Of a stretch of DNA of 64,000 nt, positions 49,191 to 59,214 are shown piece after piece (the stretch's first letter is position 1; every line of letters begins with the position of its first letter). The translations under genes and the position numbers were made by a program. The notes beneath the pieces were generated by a model. It saw nothing but the letters and a program-made list of their open reading frames with translations, had not been told where the DNA came from and ran no database searches. This stretch comes from Linanthus parryae (Eukaryota > Streptophyta > Magnoliopsida > Ericales > Polemoniaceae). Location of the stretch: positions 135,366,427 through 135,430,426 of the forward strand of contig JALGPY010000002.1 in the NCBI GenBank assembly GCA_023055425.1, in the 5' to 3' direction.

Positions 49191-50961
49191 TGATAACTCT
49201 ATATTAGAGTTATATTTCTTCTACGTTTTTGTACCGTTTTGTGTAGTTTCCGGGTTGAATATATTAGAAATACACTATGAACTTGAGGAAATTGGATAAG
49301 TTTAGCTTTGAGTGATAAATTATTAATCCGGACGTTTTTCACATTATTTACATTTATTTTGTCACTTTTGATCGCACGGGGTGTTTTCGTGTTGTGTTGG
49401 ACAGGAAACGGAGCTCATGGATCAAGAGGAGGAGGAAAACGAACTTCGGAACATATGCGGAAGCTTGGGAGAGAAAGAAATTGGAAGAAAAGAGGACAAA
49501 GATGGAAAAAGGGGGTCAAAGTGTCATTTGAGAAAGTTTGAAGTGTAGGATCAAAAGTTGATCCTAGGATCAAAGCAGATCGCACGATCAACTTTTGTGA
49601 TCGCACGATCTGCTAAGGGGAGAACTCACTGACTTGTAGGATCACAAGTTGATCCTACGATCAACAAGCAGATCGCAGGATCAACTTGGTGATCCTACGA
49701 TCAGACAGAAGATGAGAAGCACGCACAACAGAGCAGATCGCACGATCAGCAAAAGAAGATCGCGCGATCTGCGAGCACTACCAGCGACGCACGGGAAAAG
49801 CCAAAGAATTAGGGTTATTAATTAATAATTTTTGATTATTAATTAATACACCCTAATTTAAAAGGGAAAAAGAGACCCAAATATTAAAAAAAAAGAGAAG
49901 AAAAAAACACGTGAGGGAGAAGGGAGACGTGAAAGAAAGGCTATGAACGTAGGAAGCAAGAAGAGGAGGACTTCTCCTCCATTGAAGCTCTAAGTTTGAT
50001 TTCTTCTTATTCTCTCTCAATCTTTCTATGGAGAAACTAGTAAGTCTTGTTTGGTTTATTAGTATTAGCTAGACGTTTTGCTAGGCATCTCTTTGAGAGC
50101 CTAGGGTTTATGTAAACGATGATATTTTTTCCGGATTTGATCTTTGCTTCATGATTTCTTGATTTCTTCTTTTGAATCAATTCTAGTTTCTTGTTTATGT
50201 TAGTAATCCTAATTGAGTGACACGATTGGGAGATAAACTAGGGTTCAAGAACTAGGGTTTGTTCAATAGTTGATTCATGCTTAAAGTTAGCAATATTTTA
50301 ATTCAATTGTTCATAATCTATGCTTAATTCTTAATGGGGATGGAGTAATTAACCGGAACCATTAGTTGGCTAGTGAAGTGCACGACAGTGACTTTAAATA
50401 GCTAGGATGAGATATGAGCATCAATCCTGTATCACTGAGACTGAGAAGAGACGTGTTAGGATTGGCTAGTGTGGGTAGATTCGGTAGGTGAGATTCGACT
50501 GTTTCGTGCTACGGTGGACCGACAGGACCCGTTTTCGTGCATGTCGTTAGCCTACTAGAACGGACCGGTAGACACAAGAGACCGATAGGAGATTGTAGTG
50601 TACCGTGAAGTAGAATGACTTGAGACCGATAGGAGATAGTCAGTGCTGTTACCCGGCTTAGTTAGAATATAGTTAACGTGTTGCTCAGATAATCCGGAAA
50701 TCGTCTACAACCCTAGGTGATCTAGAGATTGCCTAGTTTCTCCAAACTTATATCTTAAACATAAAAAATACAAAAATATTAGCTTAGTTGTTATTTCAAT
50801 TTTAAAATCAATCAAATCTTTCCTCCTGCACCGTATTCTAAATTAAATAACTAATTAAATAATCTCAAGCCTGTCCTCGTGGGATCGATAACTCGGGGTT
50901 GAAATACCACCCCTATATTACTTGACCGTGCACTTGCGTACACACGTAAGAAATCGTGTCA
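49191..50961 (+). repeat. 5' LTR of the non-autonomous element
   Basis: 1771 bp, TGATAACTC...CGTGTCA. It contains the GATC-word hairpin cluster at 49548-49770. Confidence 0.96.
49548..49770. repeat. Cluster of GATC-cored hairpin words in LTR
   Basis: 18 GATC tetramers occur in about 220 bp, many paired as GATCGCACGATC, GGATCAAAAGTTGATCC or GATCGCGCGATC, i.e. short stems with 0-3 base loops. Repeated in the 3' LTR at 54947-55169. Confidence 0.85.
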
Positions 50962-50967
50962 AGTTTT

Positions 50968-50985
50968 TGGCGCCGCTGCCGGGGA
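50968..50985 (+). other. Primer binding site, tRNA-Asp type
   Basis: TGGCGCCGCTGCCGGGGA matches the complement of the plant tRNA-Asp 3' end with one mismatch (C for T at position 9). It lies 6 bases inside the LTR. Confidence 0.85.
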
Positions 50986-51127
50986 CAGCGGTAGATTATT
51001 TAGTTAGGAGTTAGTTTAGAGTACTTTCTTTTAGTTTTAATTTTTTTCTTATTCTATATCTCTGTGCTTCACGGGTGTCTTGTGAGTTTGTTTCTCAGGA
51101 ACGCAGGAAGCAAGAGACAATTTAAGC

Positions 51128-52276
51128 ATGTGGAGCGAAGACTGTTATTCGGGTCCCCCCTACTGTTTCCACTGCAGGGGTTACCACGAAGACGAGGACG
51201 CATGCATAACTTGGTGCTACGTATGCGGAATTTGGCACGACCGTAGAGACTCATGTCGAGTACATGCCCCCCAGCTTCATCAGCACCAGGAAGACTCATC
51301 AGCGGATATGGCAGAACGGCGTAGTATTATGAATGACATGGAAGTTTGCGCCAAATTTTTGTCCATAGATGCACAATTACCACAAGAGGATTCAGCCACA
51401 GGTAGGGAATACGTGAGGGAGATGTTGGAGAGGATAAAGAAACGAATAGAAAAACTGTCAACAGCAGGGGAATCAAGCATTCAAGAGCCACAAGAAGAAA
51501 CCATGCCATATGACAGTGAGCCAAACGTTGAACCTTCATCATCCCCACCACAAGTTGAAGAAGAGATACCTGAGCTGAACGAAGAGTGCAGTGTCCAGGA
51601 ACCATTGGTGGACTCTGCCATATATGAGGACTCAGACTCTGATTCAGACTGGGGTGGACCTGTGTGCCGAAGATGGGAAGATCTGCCGTATTGCGAGCCA
51701 AAACTGCAGGCACCCTCACATCCTTGGTATGAATGGGAAGACACCGAAATTGGAAGCCTGTGGTGTGTCGACGATGAAGCTGGTGACACACTTGTGCTCA
51801 GTGATACTGAGGTAAAAGCCCCAACTCCGATTAATGATGAATTCTCCATATCTTATGTCACGCAAGTCTGCGATGAGCTGGAACAATTACTGTATGGGGA
51901 TTCGTATGGGGAAGAATTTGATGAGCAACTCCCAATCTTTTGTTCTATGGGCGATTCTATTGAACATCCATATGCCATAGTCAAGGAGTTGGAAGTCAGC
52001 AAGTGTGGGGGTGTGGATGAATTGCATGGGTCACTTGAAGATCATCTAGCACCAAAAAGGTATTACTGGGATGACTTTATGGAGAACGATGCATATGAGC
52101 CCAGTGGTACTTGGTGGAAGCTGATAAAGAAGATAAATTGCAAGATGAAAAAAATCAGCTTCTACAACTCTCCACCATCTGCACAGCACAGGGGTGCACG
52201 TGAAGTTATCGAGAAGAGATGGTGGAAGAAGAAGAAGTGGAGGGATAAAGCAGTCTCCACTATTCTTTTCGGTTGA
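51128..52276 (+). CDS. Orphan 382-aa ORF with twin zinc-knuckle-like motifs
   Basis: Starts at the first in-frame ATG after an upstream stop at 51083. Residues 13-26 (CFHCRGYHEDEDAC) and 30-43 (CYVCGIWHDRRDSC) each have spacing CX2CX3HX5C, close to but not the retroviral CX2CX4HX4C. The middle is strongly acidic with Asp/Ser runs (EDSDSDSDW near residue 170). The last 60 residues are basic and Trp/Lys-rich (WWKLIKKINCKMKK, RWWKKKKWRDK). It sits where gag normally lies, 142 bases after the primer site. I see no protease, polymerase, integrase, signal peptide or membrane segment. I do not recognise the family. It could be a highly diverged gag-like RNA-binding protein, an env-position ORF, or a captured host gene. 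The intact frame fits the young age and does not itself prove function. Confidence 0.7.
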   Translation: MWSEDCYSGPPYCFHCRGYHEDEDACITWCYVCGIWHDRRDSCRVHAPQLHQHQEDSSADMAERRSIMNDMEVCAKFLSIDAQLPQEDSATGREYVREMLERIKKRIEKLSTAGESSIQEPQEETMPYDSEPNVEPSSSPPQVEEEIPELNEECSVQEPLVDSAIYEDSDSDSDWGGPVCRRWEDLPYCEPKLQAPSHPWYEWEDTEIGSLWCVDDEAGDTLVLSDTEVKAPTPINDEFSISYVTQVCDELEQLLYGDSYGEEFDEQLPIFCSMGDSIEHPYAIVKELEVSKCGGVDELHGSLEDHLAPKRYYWDDFMENDAYEPSGTWWKLIKKINCKMKKISFYNSPPSAQHRGAREVIEKRWWKKKKWRDKAVSTILFG

Positions 52277-54575
52277 GGTAACCGGGTCGGGCTGTCGACC
52301 TTAAATCACAAGCGCTGCTTGGGAGGCAACCCAATGTAGAGTAGGATGCAATTTGTTTCTGTTTTTGCTTTTAGTTCTCCATATTTGATTTTGAGGGGTG
52401 AGAGAGAGTTGCTTTAATACTTTCAATCAGTGTGCAGGGACACAGGTACAAAAGACGCTCCGGGTTTCCCTTCTTGATGCGTGTGATAGAGAATGTGAGT
52501 AGGCGCATCGGAATCCGGACGCGAGGTGAGACTTTTCCGGAAACTGTCAACGGTCCACAAGACCCCTTCTTGTTGCAGTTTCGCGGCAACGGTGCCCATG
52601 AAGGTCCGGGCACCCCAGGTACCTTTAACTTTCTCTCTTGTTTCTACGTTTTGAGCCATAATAGTGTAGATCCACCGCCTACACATTTAAGCGATGAGTC
52701 CTCTTATTATATCTCTAAATTCGTTGGGGACAACGAAATGCTTAAGTGTGGGGGGATTTGTGTATATTTTGCTAGCCATGTCAGTTATGCATCGCCAGTT
52801 ACATGCAGTTGTGTCGTATTGTGGAGTACATGTGGTTAGTGTAGAGTGTTTGATATAGTGTTGTATTGTGTAAGGATTGTTAGTATGCATTTTTTTTAGC
52901 ACTTTTACTTTATTGAGTCCCCTACCAAATCGTGTGATTAGTCGAGTTGGCCATTGCATATAGAGTCTAGGAAAATATAAAAAAAATCATAAAATTTTAA
53001 ATTTTTGAGAAAGGGCAATCGAAGAGAGTGAATGTGGAGAGGGCTTAATGATAGAATTCCTTAGGAATATGAAAATCTGAGGTGAGGTAGACGCGAGAAT
53101 CTGGAGTAGGAAGACTTATAGGGCTAATGCACATTAGAAATGCGAGTAGCTGCCTCTCAGACTAGTTATCCTACTAGCGCTACACCACCGTCACTTAGGT
53201 AGTCGTCAACCCTCCTCGTAGTGGCAACGGAACAGCTGTGCGAGTGATGTTTATGGGGGCCTCACGTCCCGTCTCCATCTCCTAGGTCCATTAGTTACCC
53301 CTATTGATCCGTTTACCCCTTTTATTCACAGCCTCTAGCCTAGGAAGCCTTTCATTGTGACTTTCATCACTTGTTAGAATGGTCCTTTCCTATGCGTCAT
53401 GATAGAGGGAGTTGAGTTAGGGAGGTTCGATGAGGGTGAGCTGATTTGATACATCTTATGAGGATTCTCTTACATGTCGTCTTTTGAGGGGATGTGAGGG
53501 TGAGTTAGAGACGGTAGCACACTTCGGTGTGGCGGTGAGTCGTGTCCTTACACCACGATCACAGGTGGAGTACCGTAGTGCGTGATATTTCTTCCGCATG
53601 TCATGGGGTGGGGGTTGGTTGATCTTATAGGAGGTCGTGCTTATGCTTTATTTATATTCTCTATATCTTAGGTGATGAGGAGGATCGGTTGGAAAAGCAC
53701 GTTTACACATTGACTACTGGGTTCGTGTTTTGCTTTGCATCAAGTGTGGGGGTGTCGACATCTATGTTACATCACTAATTTGACACATTCCACCCCCATG
53801 TTATCTGATGTTGATATTTGATCTCCTCGGATATTACTATCGTATTGTCGGCTCCATGTGCTTAATGTTATTATTGTGTGGAAATGAAAAAAAAAGAGAG
53901 TAAAATAGAAAGTGAAATTGAAAGGGAATAAAGGAGCAAGCTTGAAATTGAAGACCGGGGAGATTAGCTATTGTTCGAGATCACTTCTTCACATTTGTGG
54001 CCGCGAGAACGGCGTTGCACAAAGATTGAGGGAATGAGGGCCGGAGTAGTGAGATTCGGTGTGGTTCCTTGGATTTTGGTGAGGGAGTGTGAGAATCGGG
54101 TTTTGTGAGTTAGATCATGACGTCTAGGACTACGCTTCTAAATATCCTATCCTACCCGTCCTAAACCGTCAGCAATTTAACCCGTGGATAAATAGCTCGG
54201 AAGGTGAGTGCTAGGGATACGTTTGATGAGTGTGCGGAAGCAACATTTTTTGTGTTCGTGCCCGTTCTGTCTAACGAAACTGGCCGCAAGTTCTACCGAT
54301 CACCAAAGTTATAGAACTTCCGAGGGAATATGAGAGCCTTATGACGTGCCGGTTTACTTTTTGAGATTGCCCAATCTCTAACTAAAAAGGAAAAAATTGA
54401 TGTTGTTTCAATATTTGCATTGTGAAATAATCGAGTTGCATTGTATAGTCATGTAGATTGCATGGGTGTGTGTGTTGTTTGTGTCACATGGCTAGTGAAG
54501 TTGAATGCAATTCGGTGGATTGAAAATCATAGTGTGAGAAATGTTTTTGATTTTGCTCGGGACGCGCAAAAAGGT
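52277..54575 (+). other. Non-coding interior of the non-autonomous element
   Basis: It begins with GGTAACCGGGTCGGGCTGTC and GCTTGGGAGGCAACCCAAT, words I associate with the non-coding region after pol in Athila-type elements. AGTGTGGGGG recurs near 52002, 52745, 53743 and 54576. A 135-codon ORF at 52432 starts in this context but has no protein-like features. Confidence 0.6.
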
Positions 54576-54589
54576 AGTGTGGGGGGATT
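54576..54589 (+). other. Polypurine tract of the non-autonomous element
   Basis: AGTGTGGGGGGATT directly before the 3' LTR. Confidence 0.85.
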
Positions 54590-56361
54590 TGATAACTCTA
54601 TATTAGAGTTATATTTCTTCTACGTTTTTGTACCGTTTTGTGTAGTTTCCGGGTTGAATATATTAGAAATACACTATGAACTTGAGGAAATTGGATAAGT
54701 TTAGCTTTGAGTGATAAATTATTAATCCGGACGTTTTTCACATTATTTACATTTATTTTGTCACTTTTGATCGCACGGGGTGTTTTCGTGTTGTGTTGGA
54801 CAGGAAACGGAGCTCATGGATCAAGAGGAGGAGGAAAACGAACTTCGGAACATATGCGGAAGCTTGGGAGAGAAAGAAATTGGAAGAAAAGAGGACAAAG
54901 ATGGAAAAAGGGGGTCAAAGTGTCATTTGAGAAAGTTTGAAGTGTAGGATCAAAAGTTGATCCTAGGATCAAAGCAGATCGCACGATCAACTTTTGTGAT
55001 CGCACGATCTGCTAAGGGGAGAACTCACTGACTTGTAGGATCACAAGTTGATCCTACGATCAACAAGCAGATCGCAGGATCAACTTGGTGATCCTACGAT
55101 CAGACAGAAGATGAGAAGCACGCACAACAGAGCAGATCGCACGATCAGCAAAAGAAGATCGCGCGATCTGCGAGCACTACCAGCGACGCACGGGAAAAGC
55201 CAAAGAATTAGGGTTATTAATTAATAATTTTTGATTATTAATTAATACACCCTAATTTAAAAGGGAAAAAGAGACCCAAATATTAAAAAAAAAGAGAAGA
55301 AAAAAACACGTGAGGGAGAAGGGAGACGTGAAAGAAAGGCTATGAACGTAGGAAGCAAGAAGAGGAGGACTTCTCCTCCATTGAAGCTCTAAGTTTGATT
55401 TCTTCTTATTCTCTCTCAATCTTTCTATGGAGAAACTAGTAAGTCTTGTTTGGTTTATTAGTATTAGCTAGACGTTTTGCTAGGCATCTCTTTGAGAGCC
55501 TAGGGTTTATGTAAACGATGATATTTTTTCCGGATTTGATCTTTGCTTCATGATTTCTTGATTTCTTCTTTTGAATCAATTCTAGTTTCTTGTTTATGTT
55601 AGTAATCCTAATTGAGTGACACGATTGGGAGATAAACTAGGGTTCAAGAACTAGGGTTTGTTCAATAGTTGATTCATGCTTAAAGTTAGCAATATTTTAA
55701 TTCAATTGTTCATAATCTATGCTTAATTCTTAATGGGGATGGAGTAATTAACCGGAACCATTAGTTGGCTAGTGAAGTGCACGACAGTGACTTTAAATAG
55801 CTAGGATGAGATATGAGCATCAATCCTGTATCACTGAGACTGAGAAGAGACGTGTTAGGATTGGCTAGTGTGGGTAGATTCGGTAGGTGAGATTCGACTG
55901 TTTCGTGCTACGGTGGACCGACAGGACCCGTTTTCGTGCATGTCGTTAGCCTACTAGAACGGACCGGTAGACACAAGAGACCGATAGGAGATTGTAGTGT
56001 ACCGTGAAGTAGAATGACTTGAGACCGATAGGAGATAGTCAGTGCTGTTACCCGGCTTAGTTAGAATATAGTTAACGTGTTGCTCAGATAATCCGGAAAT
56101 CGTCTACAACCCTAGGTGATCTAGAGATTGCCTAGTTTCTCCAAACTTATATCTTAAACATAAAAAATACAAAAAATATTAGCTTAGTTGTTATTTCAAT
56201 TTTAAAATCAATCAAATCTTTCCTCCTGCACCGTATTCTAAATTAAATAACTAATTAAATAATCTCAAGCCTGTCCTCGTGGGATCGATAACTCGGGGTT
56301 GAAATACCACCCCTATATTACTTGACCGTGCACTTGCGTACACACGTAAGAAATCGTGTCA
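54590..56361 (+). repeat. 3' LTR of the non-autonomous element
   Basis: 1772 bp. Identical by eye to the 5' LTR except for one extra A near 56165-56175. Confidence 0.96.
54947..55169. repeat. Cluster of GATC-cored hairpin words, 3' LTR copy
   Basis: Identical to 49548-49770. Confidence 0.85.
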
Positions 56362-56366
56362 AGAAC
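56362..56366. other. Target-site duplication AGAAC, right copy
   Basis: Identical to 49186-49190. Confidence 0.95.
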
Positions 56367-56760
56367 TCATCAAATCAAGCTCATTTAAGCTGGGTTATAA
56401 GGGATCACAGTGGCCAAGTAGTGAAGTGGGGTTGGAGCTCTGAATATTTTGTAACTCCTCTCACAGCTGAAGCTATGGCTCTTAGGCTTGCAGCGTGGAA
56501 GTCTCAAATTTGGAATAGAGGAGCATAAATTTGCTTTGAAGGTGATAACAAGTCTCTTATGCAAGCTGTTTCAAGCAAGACAACATTGAGAGATGCAAGT
56601 ATAATTATTTTTGATATTCTATAGATGTGTAAGGAGTGTTCTTATACTTTTAGGTGGGTTCCTAGATGTGCAAACCAATCAGCAGATAGTATTGTCAAGC
56701 TAGTTAGTAGTAGTAATGCTGTTTGGATCTGAAGTGACTCAAATGCGTTTGAGTTAGCTG
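56367..56760 (+). pseudogene. LINE RNase H C-terminal part
   Basis: It continues the reading frame interrupted at 49190: FKCKFDAGWEN before the insertion joins SSNQAHLSWVIRDHSG after it. TAEAMALRLAAW and FRWVPRCANQSAD follow, typical of plant LINE RNase H. Three or more stops are present. Confidence 0.85.
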
Positions 56761-56824
56761 GTAGGGATGGGTTATAAGGTGCTGGCCTGGTTTGGTTCTA
56801 TATAATTTATGTTTGACAAAAAAA

Positions 56825-56841
56825 AAACTAACTAATATATC
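56825..56841. other. LINE target-site duplication, right copy
   Basis: AAACTAACTAATATATC, after the A tail. Confidence 0.88.
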
Positions 56842-57039
56842 TATTATCAAGATTCACAATTTTCACATAGTCTACTAAATAAACATACTAAAGTTTTTTA
56901 GCAAGTATTTATTCTAGTAAAACAACTTTAATAAACAAGTTACTAATTTGTGATGATTTTATTATTTTTATGATCAATATTTTCAGAAAATAACTTGGTA
57001 AAAATATTTTATCAAGTAAACTAGTTATATAAAAATAAA
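56842..57039. other. AT-rich flank, nothing recognised
   Basis: Resumes the pre-LINE AT-rich sequence. Confidence 0.5.
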
Positions 57040-58288
57040 AGGTCTAAACTACAGCTAATACCCCAAGGAAAAAATAATGAGTTCTGAAATGTACAAAACT
57101 ACCCTCTAGGTTCCTGAAACGACAAAACAACCCCCAAGCAATATCCATCGGCAAACACTAGTACTCAACCCACCCAATTCAAAACATGATTTCAAGTCAT
57201 AAAGATATGATTTTGATGATATAAAACAATTCAGGAGGTCGTTTAGGGTTTACCCGCACCAAAAATCGAGCGAAACAGTTGAGAATTGGAACAGGTCGAT
57301 CTTCCCGTCGGTGGGTCGCAGGTGGTTTTCGTAGCCGGTGATCCCGACGACCTGGGCTTGCGTTGAGGCGCTCTCTGGTCTCCTCGGACCCTAAGGAGGT
57401 GATTGGAAGAAATATTTGGGTGTGGGTGCCTCCGGTTTGCGTGGGCCGATCTTCGTCGCCGGAAAAATGGTGGTGATCGACGGGGGTCTTCCGGATACTC
57501 TGGGTCGTGTTTGAATGTCTCCTCGCGATCCTTGGAGGCTTGGGAGTGCGGAGAGACAGAGGGAGGGGGCTGGGCTGCCTCTGTTGTAAGCCTCGAAGCT
57601 TGTCGCCGGCGTTAATGGCCGACCGACGACTTTTGAGCTTCCTCCAAGTGCTTCTACTACTGCTGGTTGCTGCTACTGGTGGCGGAAACGAGCGAGAGGG
57701 AGGCACAAAGAGATTTGGGATTTGGGGAGGTAGAGAGAGAGATGGAGGTGGTGGTGGGGGGTCGTCGGAGAAGGCAGCGGCCTTGTGCCGCTGTTTCTGC
57801 TGTGTTTTTTTTTTCTCGCCGGCAAAACAGAGAGGAATAGGGGGGAGACAGGGGAGAGAGATGGATGGGAGAGAGAGTGGTGAAGAGGGTGGGTGTCGGT
57901 TGATGGAGGAAGAAGGATGAGAGCAAGGAGATAAATAGATGGAGGACGGTGAGGTTGCGTGGAGGGGACGGAGAAATTTGTTAGGGAACACAAATTCTGC
58001 AGAGGGTTGGAGAGTGCGTGTTTTTTTGTTATTATATTTATTTTGTATTAATTAGTATTTTATACGTATATACATCCTGTATTATACGGTATAGATACGT
58101 GTATAAGAATACAATATTATTGTTAGTATACATACAATATAAATACATTATTATATACATTTGTTTATTTAAAAGACAATTACTCCCCCCTTAGTTTCTA
58201 ATAATGCAGGTTTTACCCCCAAATTTGTAACAAATACCTTTAAGAAAATGCACAATCAACCCTATTAACAAATTAGGGTATTTCATCA
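57040..58288 (-). repeat. Probable 3' LTR of the decayed Ty3 element
   Basis: On the minus strand TGATGAAATACCCTAATTTG directly follows the tract TTAAGGGGGATA. The interior is purine/pyrimidine-skewed and contains a 264-codon minus-strand ORF (57197-57991), Pro/Ser-rich and not family-like, which I read as LTR sequence. The start coordinate is approximate. Confidence 0.45.
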
Positions 58289-58300
58289 TATCCCCCTTAA
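58289..58300 (-). other. Polypurine tract of the decayed Ty3 element
   Basis: The minus strand reads TTAAGGGGGATA next to the LTR start. Confidence 0.6.
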
Positions 58301-58309
58301 AAGAAAGCT

Positions 58310-59214
58310 TCGTCCACGAAGCTACAATCATACACTATCATTTAAGGATACTCTATCCATTTCAAGGACGCGTGTATAACATGGTGCACATATATGTATG
58401 CCAGGAAACCCTCAAATAAAGCGCTTCGTAAGGTGCCATTCCTATACCGGTAGCTTGTCTACCCATTTTCCTCCAACGTCCAGGATACAATCTCTCAACG
58501 TGTCTTCTAGCGTCTGAATTGTCCTTTCAGTTTGTCCGTCTGTAGCTGGGTGAAAAGCTATGCTAAATCTGAGTTCCGTACCCATAGCCTTATCCAGCTC
58601 CTTCCAAAAGTGCCACAAGAAATTTGGATCTCTGTCTGAAACGATTGAACTAGGCACTCCATGTAATCGCACCACATTCTTGATGAACTCATCCGCTCTC
58701 TTTTCCATATCCCACGTGTATTTGGGAATGAATCTTGCCGTCTTTGTTAGCCGATTAACTACCACCAAATCTGAATCATTCCATTAGTCGAGAATGGCAA
58801 TGGTGTAACGAAGTCCATTGAGATGGCATCCCATTTCCATACTGGCACATCTAACGGTTGTAGCATCCCTCCTGGCCTCTTATGTTCAAACTTGACCTTT
58901 TGACATGTAAGGCATCAAGACACGAAGTCTGCTACTTCTTTCTTCATGCCCTTCCACCAAAAGTTCTTCTTCAGGGTCTTATACAGCTTGTCTCCTCCTG
59001 GATGTACTAAATATGGCGAATGATGAGCTTCTTTCATGATATTTTCCTTTACTTCCTCGCATTTCATAGGTACACACCATCTTCCATTGAACTTCAGGAT
59101 ACCGTCTTCATCAACCTTGAAATCGAGTTCTTCGCTTTTCTTGATCTTTTCCTTAATCTTTATCCTTCTTTTATCTCCTCGAATATGTCTGGCACGATTG
59201 TCAAGTTGCATATC
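58310..59214 (-). pseudogene. Integrase remnant of the decayed Ty3 element
   Basis: Zinc-binding part: HHSPYLVHPGGDKLYKTLKK and FWWKGMKKEVADFVS (58915-59211). Core: DRLTKTARF-like [48 protein letters not shown] (58442-58768). A frameshift separates the two. After KWVDKLPV the frame stops; IGMAPYEALY follows in another frame near 58420, then the sequence jumps to the end of pol, so a deletion has removed the C-terminus. Confidence 0.85.

Larger units (their letters stand above)
49191..56361 (+). mobile_element. Young non-autonomous Athila-like LTR element with an orphan ORF
   Basis: 7171 bp with LTRs of 1771 and 1772 bp, Athila-type tRNA-Asp primer site, polypurine tract and flanking AGAAC at 49186-49190 and 56362-56366. 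The interior (3.6 kb) has no protease, RT, RNase H or integrase; it has one 382-codon ORF and about 2.3 kb of non-coding DNA. The LTR ends (TGATAACTC...GTGTCA) and primer site resemble the Athila-type element at 59215. By eye the LTRs differ only by one A in an A-run, so insertion was very recent. It needs enzymes from elsewhere. Confidence 0.95.
46854..56824 (+). mobile_element. 5'-truncated L1-type LINE, split by an LTR element
   Basis: The LINE occupies 46854-49190 and 56367-56824, about 2.8 kb after removing the insert. It keeps part of reverse transcriptase, a zf-RVT region and a plant-type RNase H domain, and ends in an A run. The 17-base word AAACTAACTAATATATC flanks it at 46837-46853 and 56825-56841, a target duplication typical of LINEs. 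ORF1 and the endonuclease are absent. Confidence 0.9.
57040..59214 (-). mobile_element. Decayed Ty3/gypsy (Tekay/Del-like) element
   Basis: Minus-strand order: integrase remnants (58442-59211), collapsed 3' end of pol, polypurine tract and a probable 3' LTR. The upstream part was cut off by the Athila-type insertion at 59215. The far end of the LTR (about 57040) is uncertain. Confidence 0.65.

Noticed and set aside
52432..52839. 135-codon ORF in the non-autonomous element
   Set aside because: No motif or protein-like composition, and it lies in what resembles the Athila non-coding region.
57197..57991. 264-codon minus-strand ORF
   Set aside because: Low-complexity Pro/Ser/Arg sequence in a skewed region that fits an LTR next to a polypurine tract; no family-like features.
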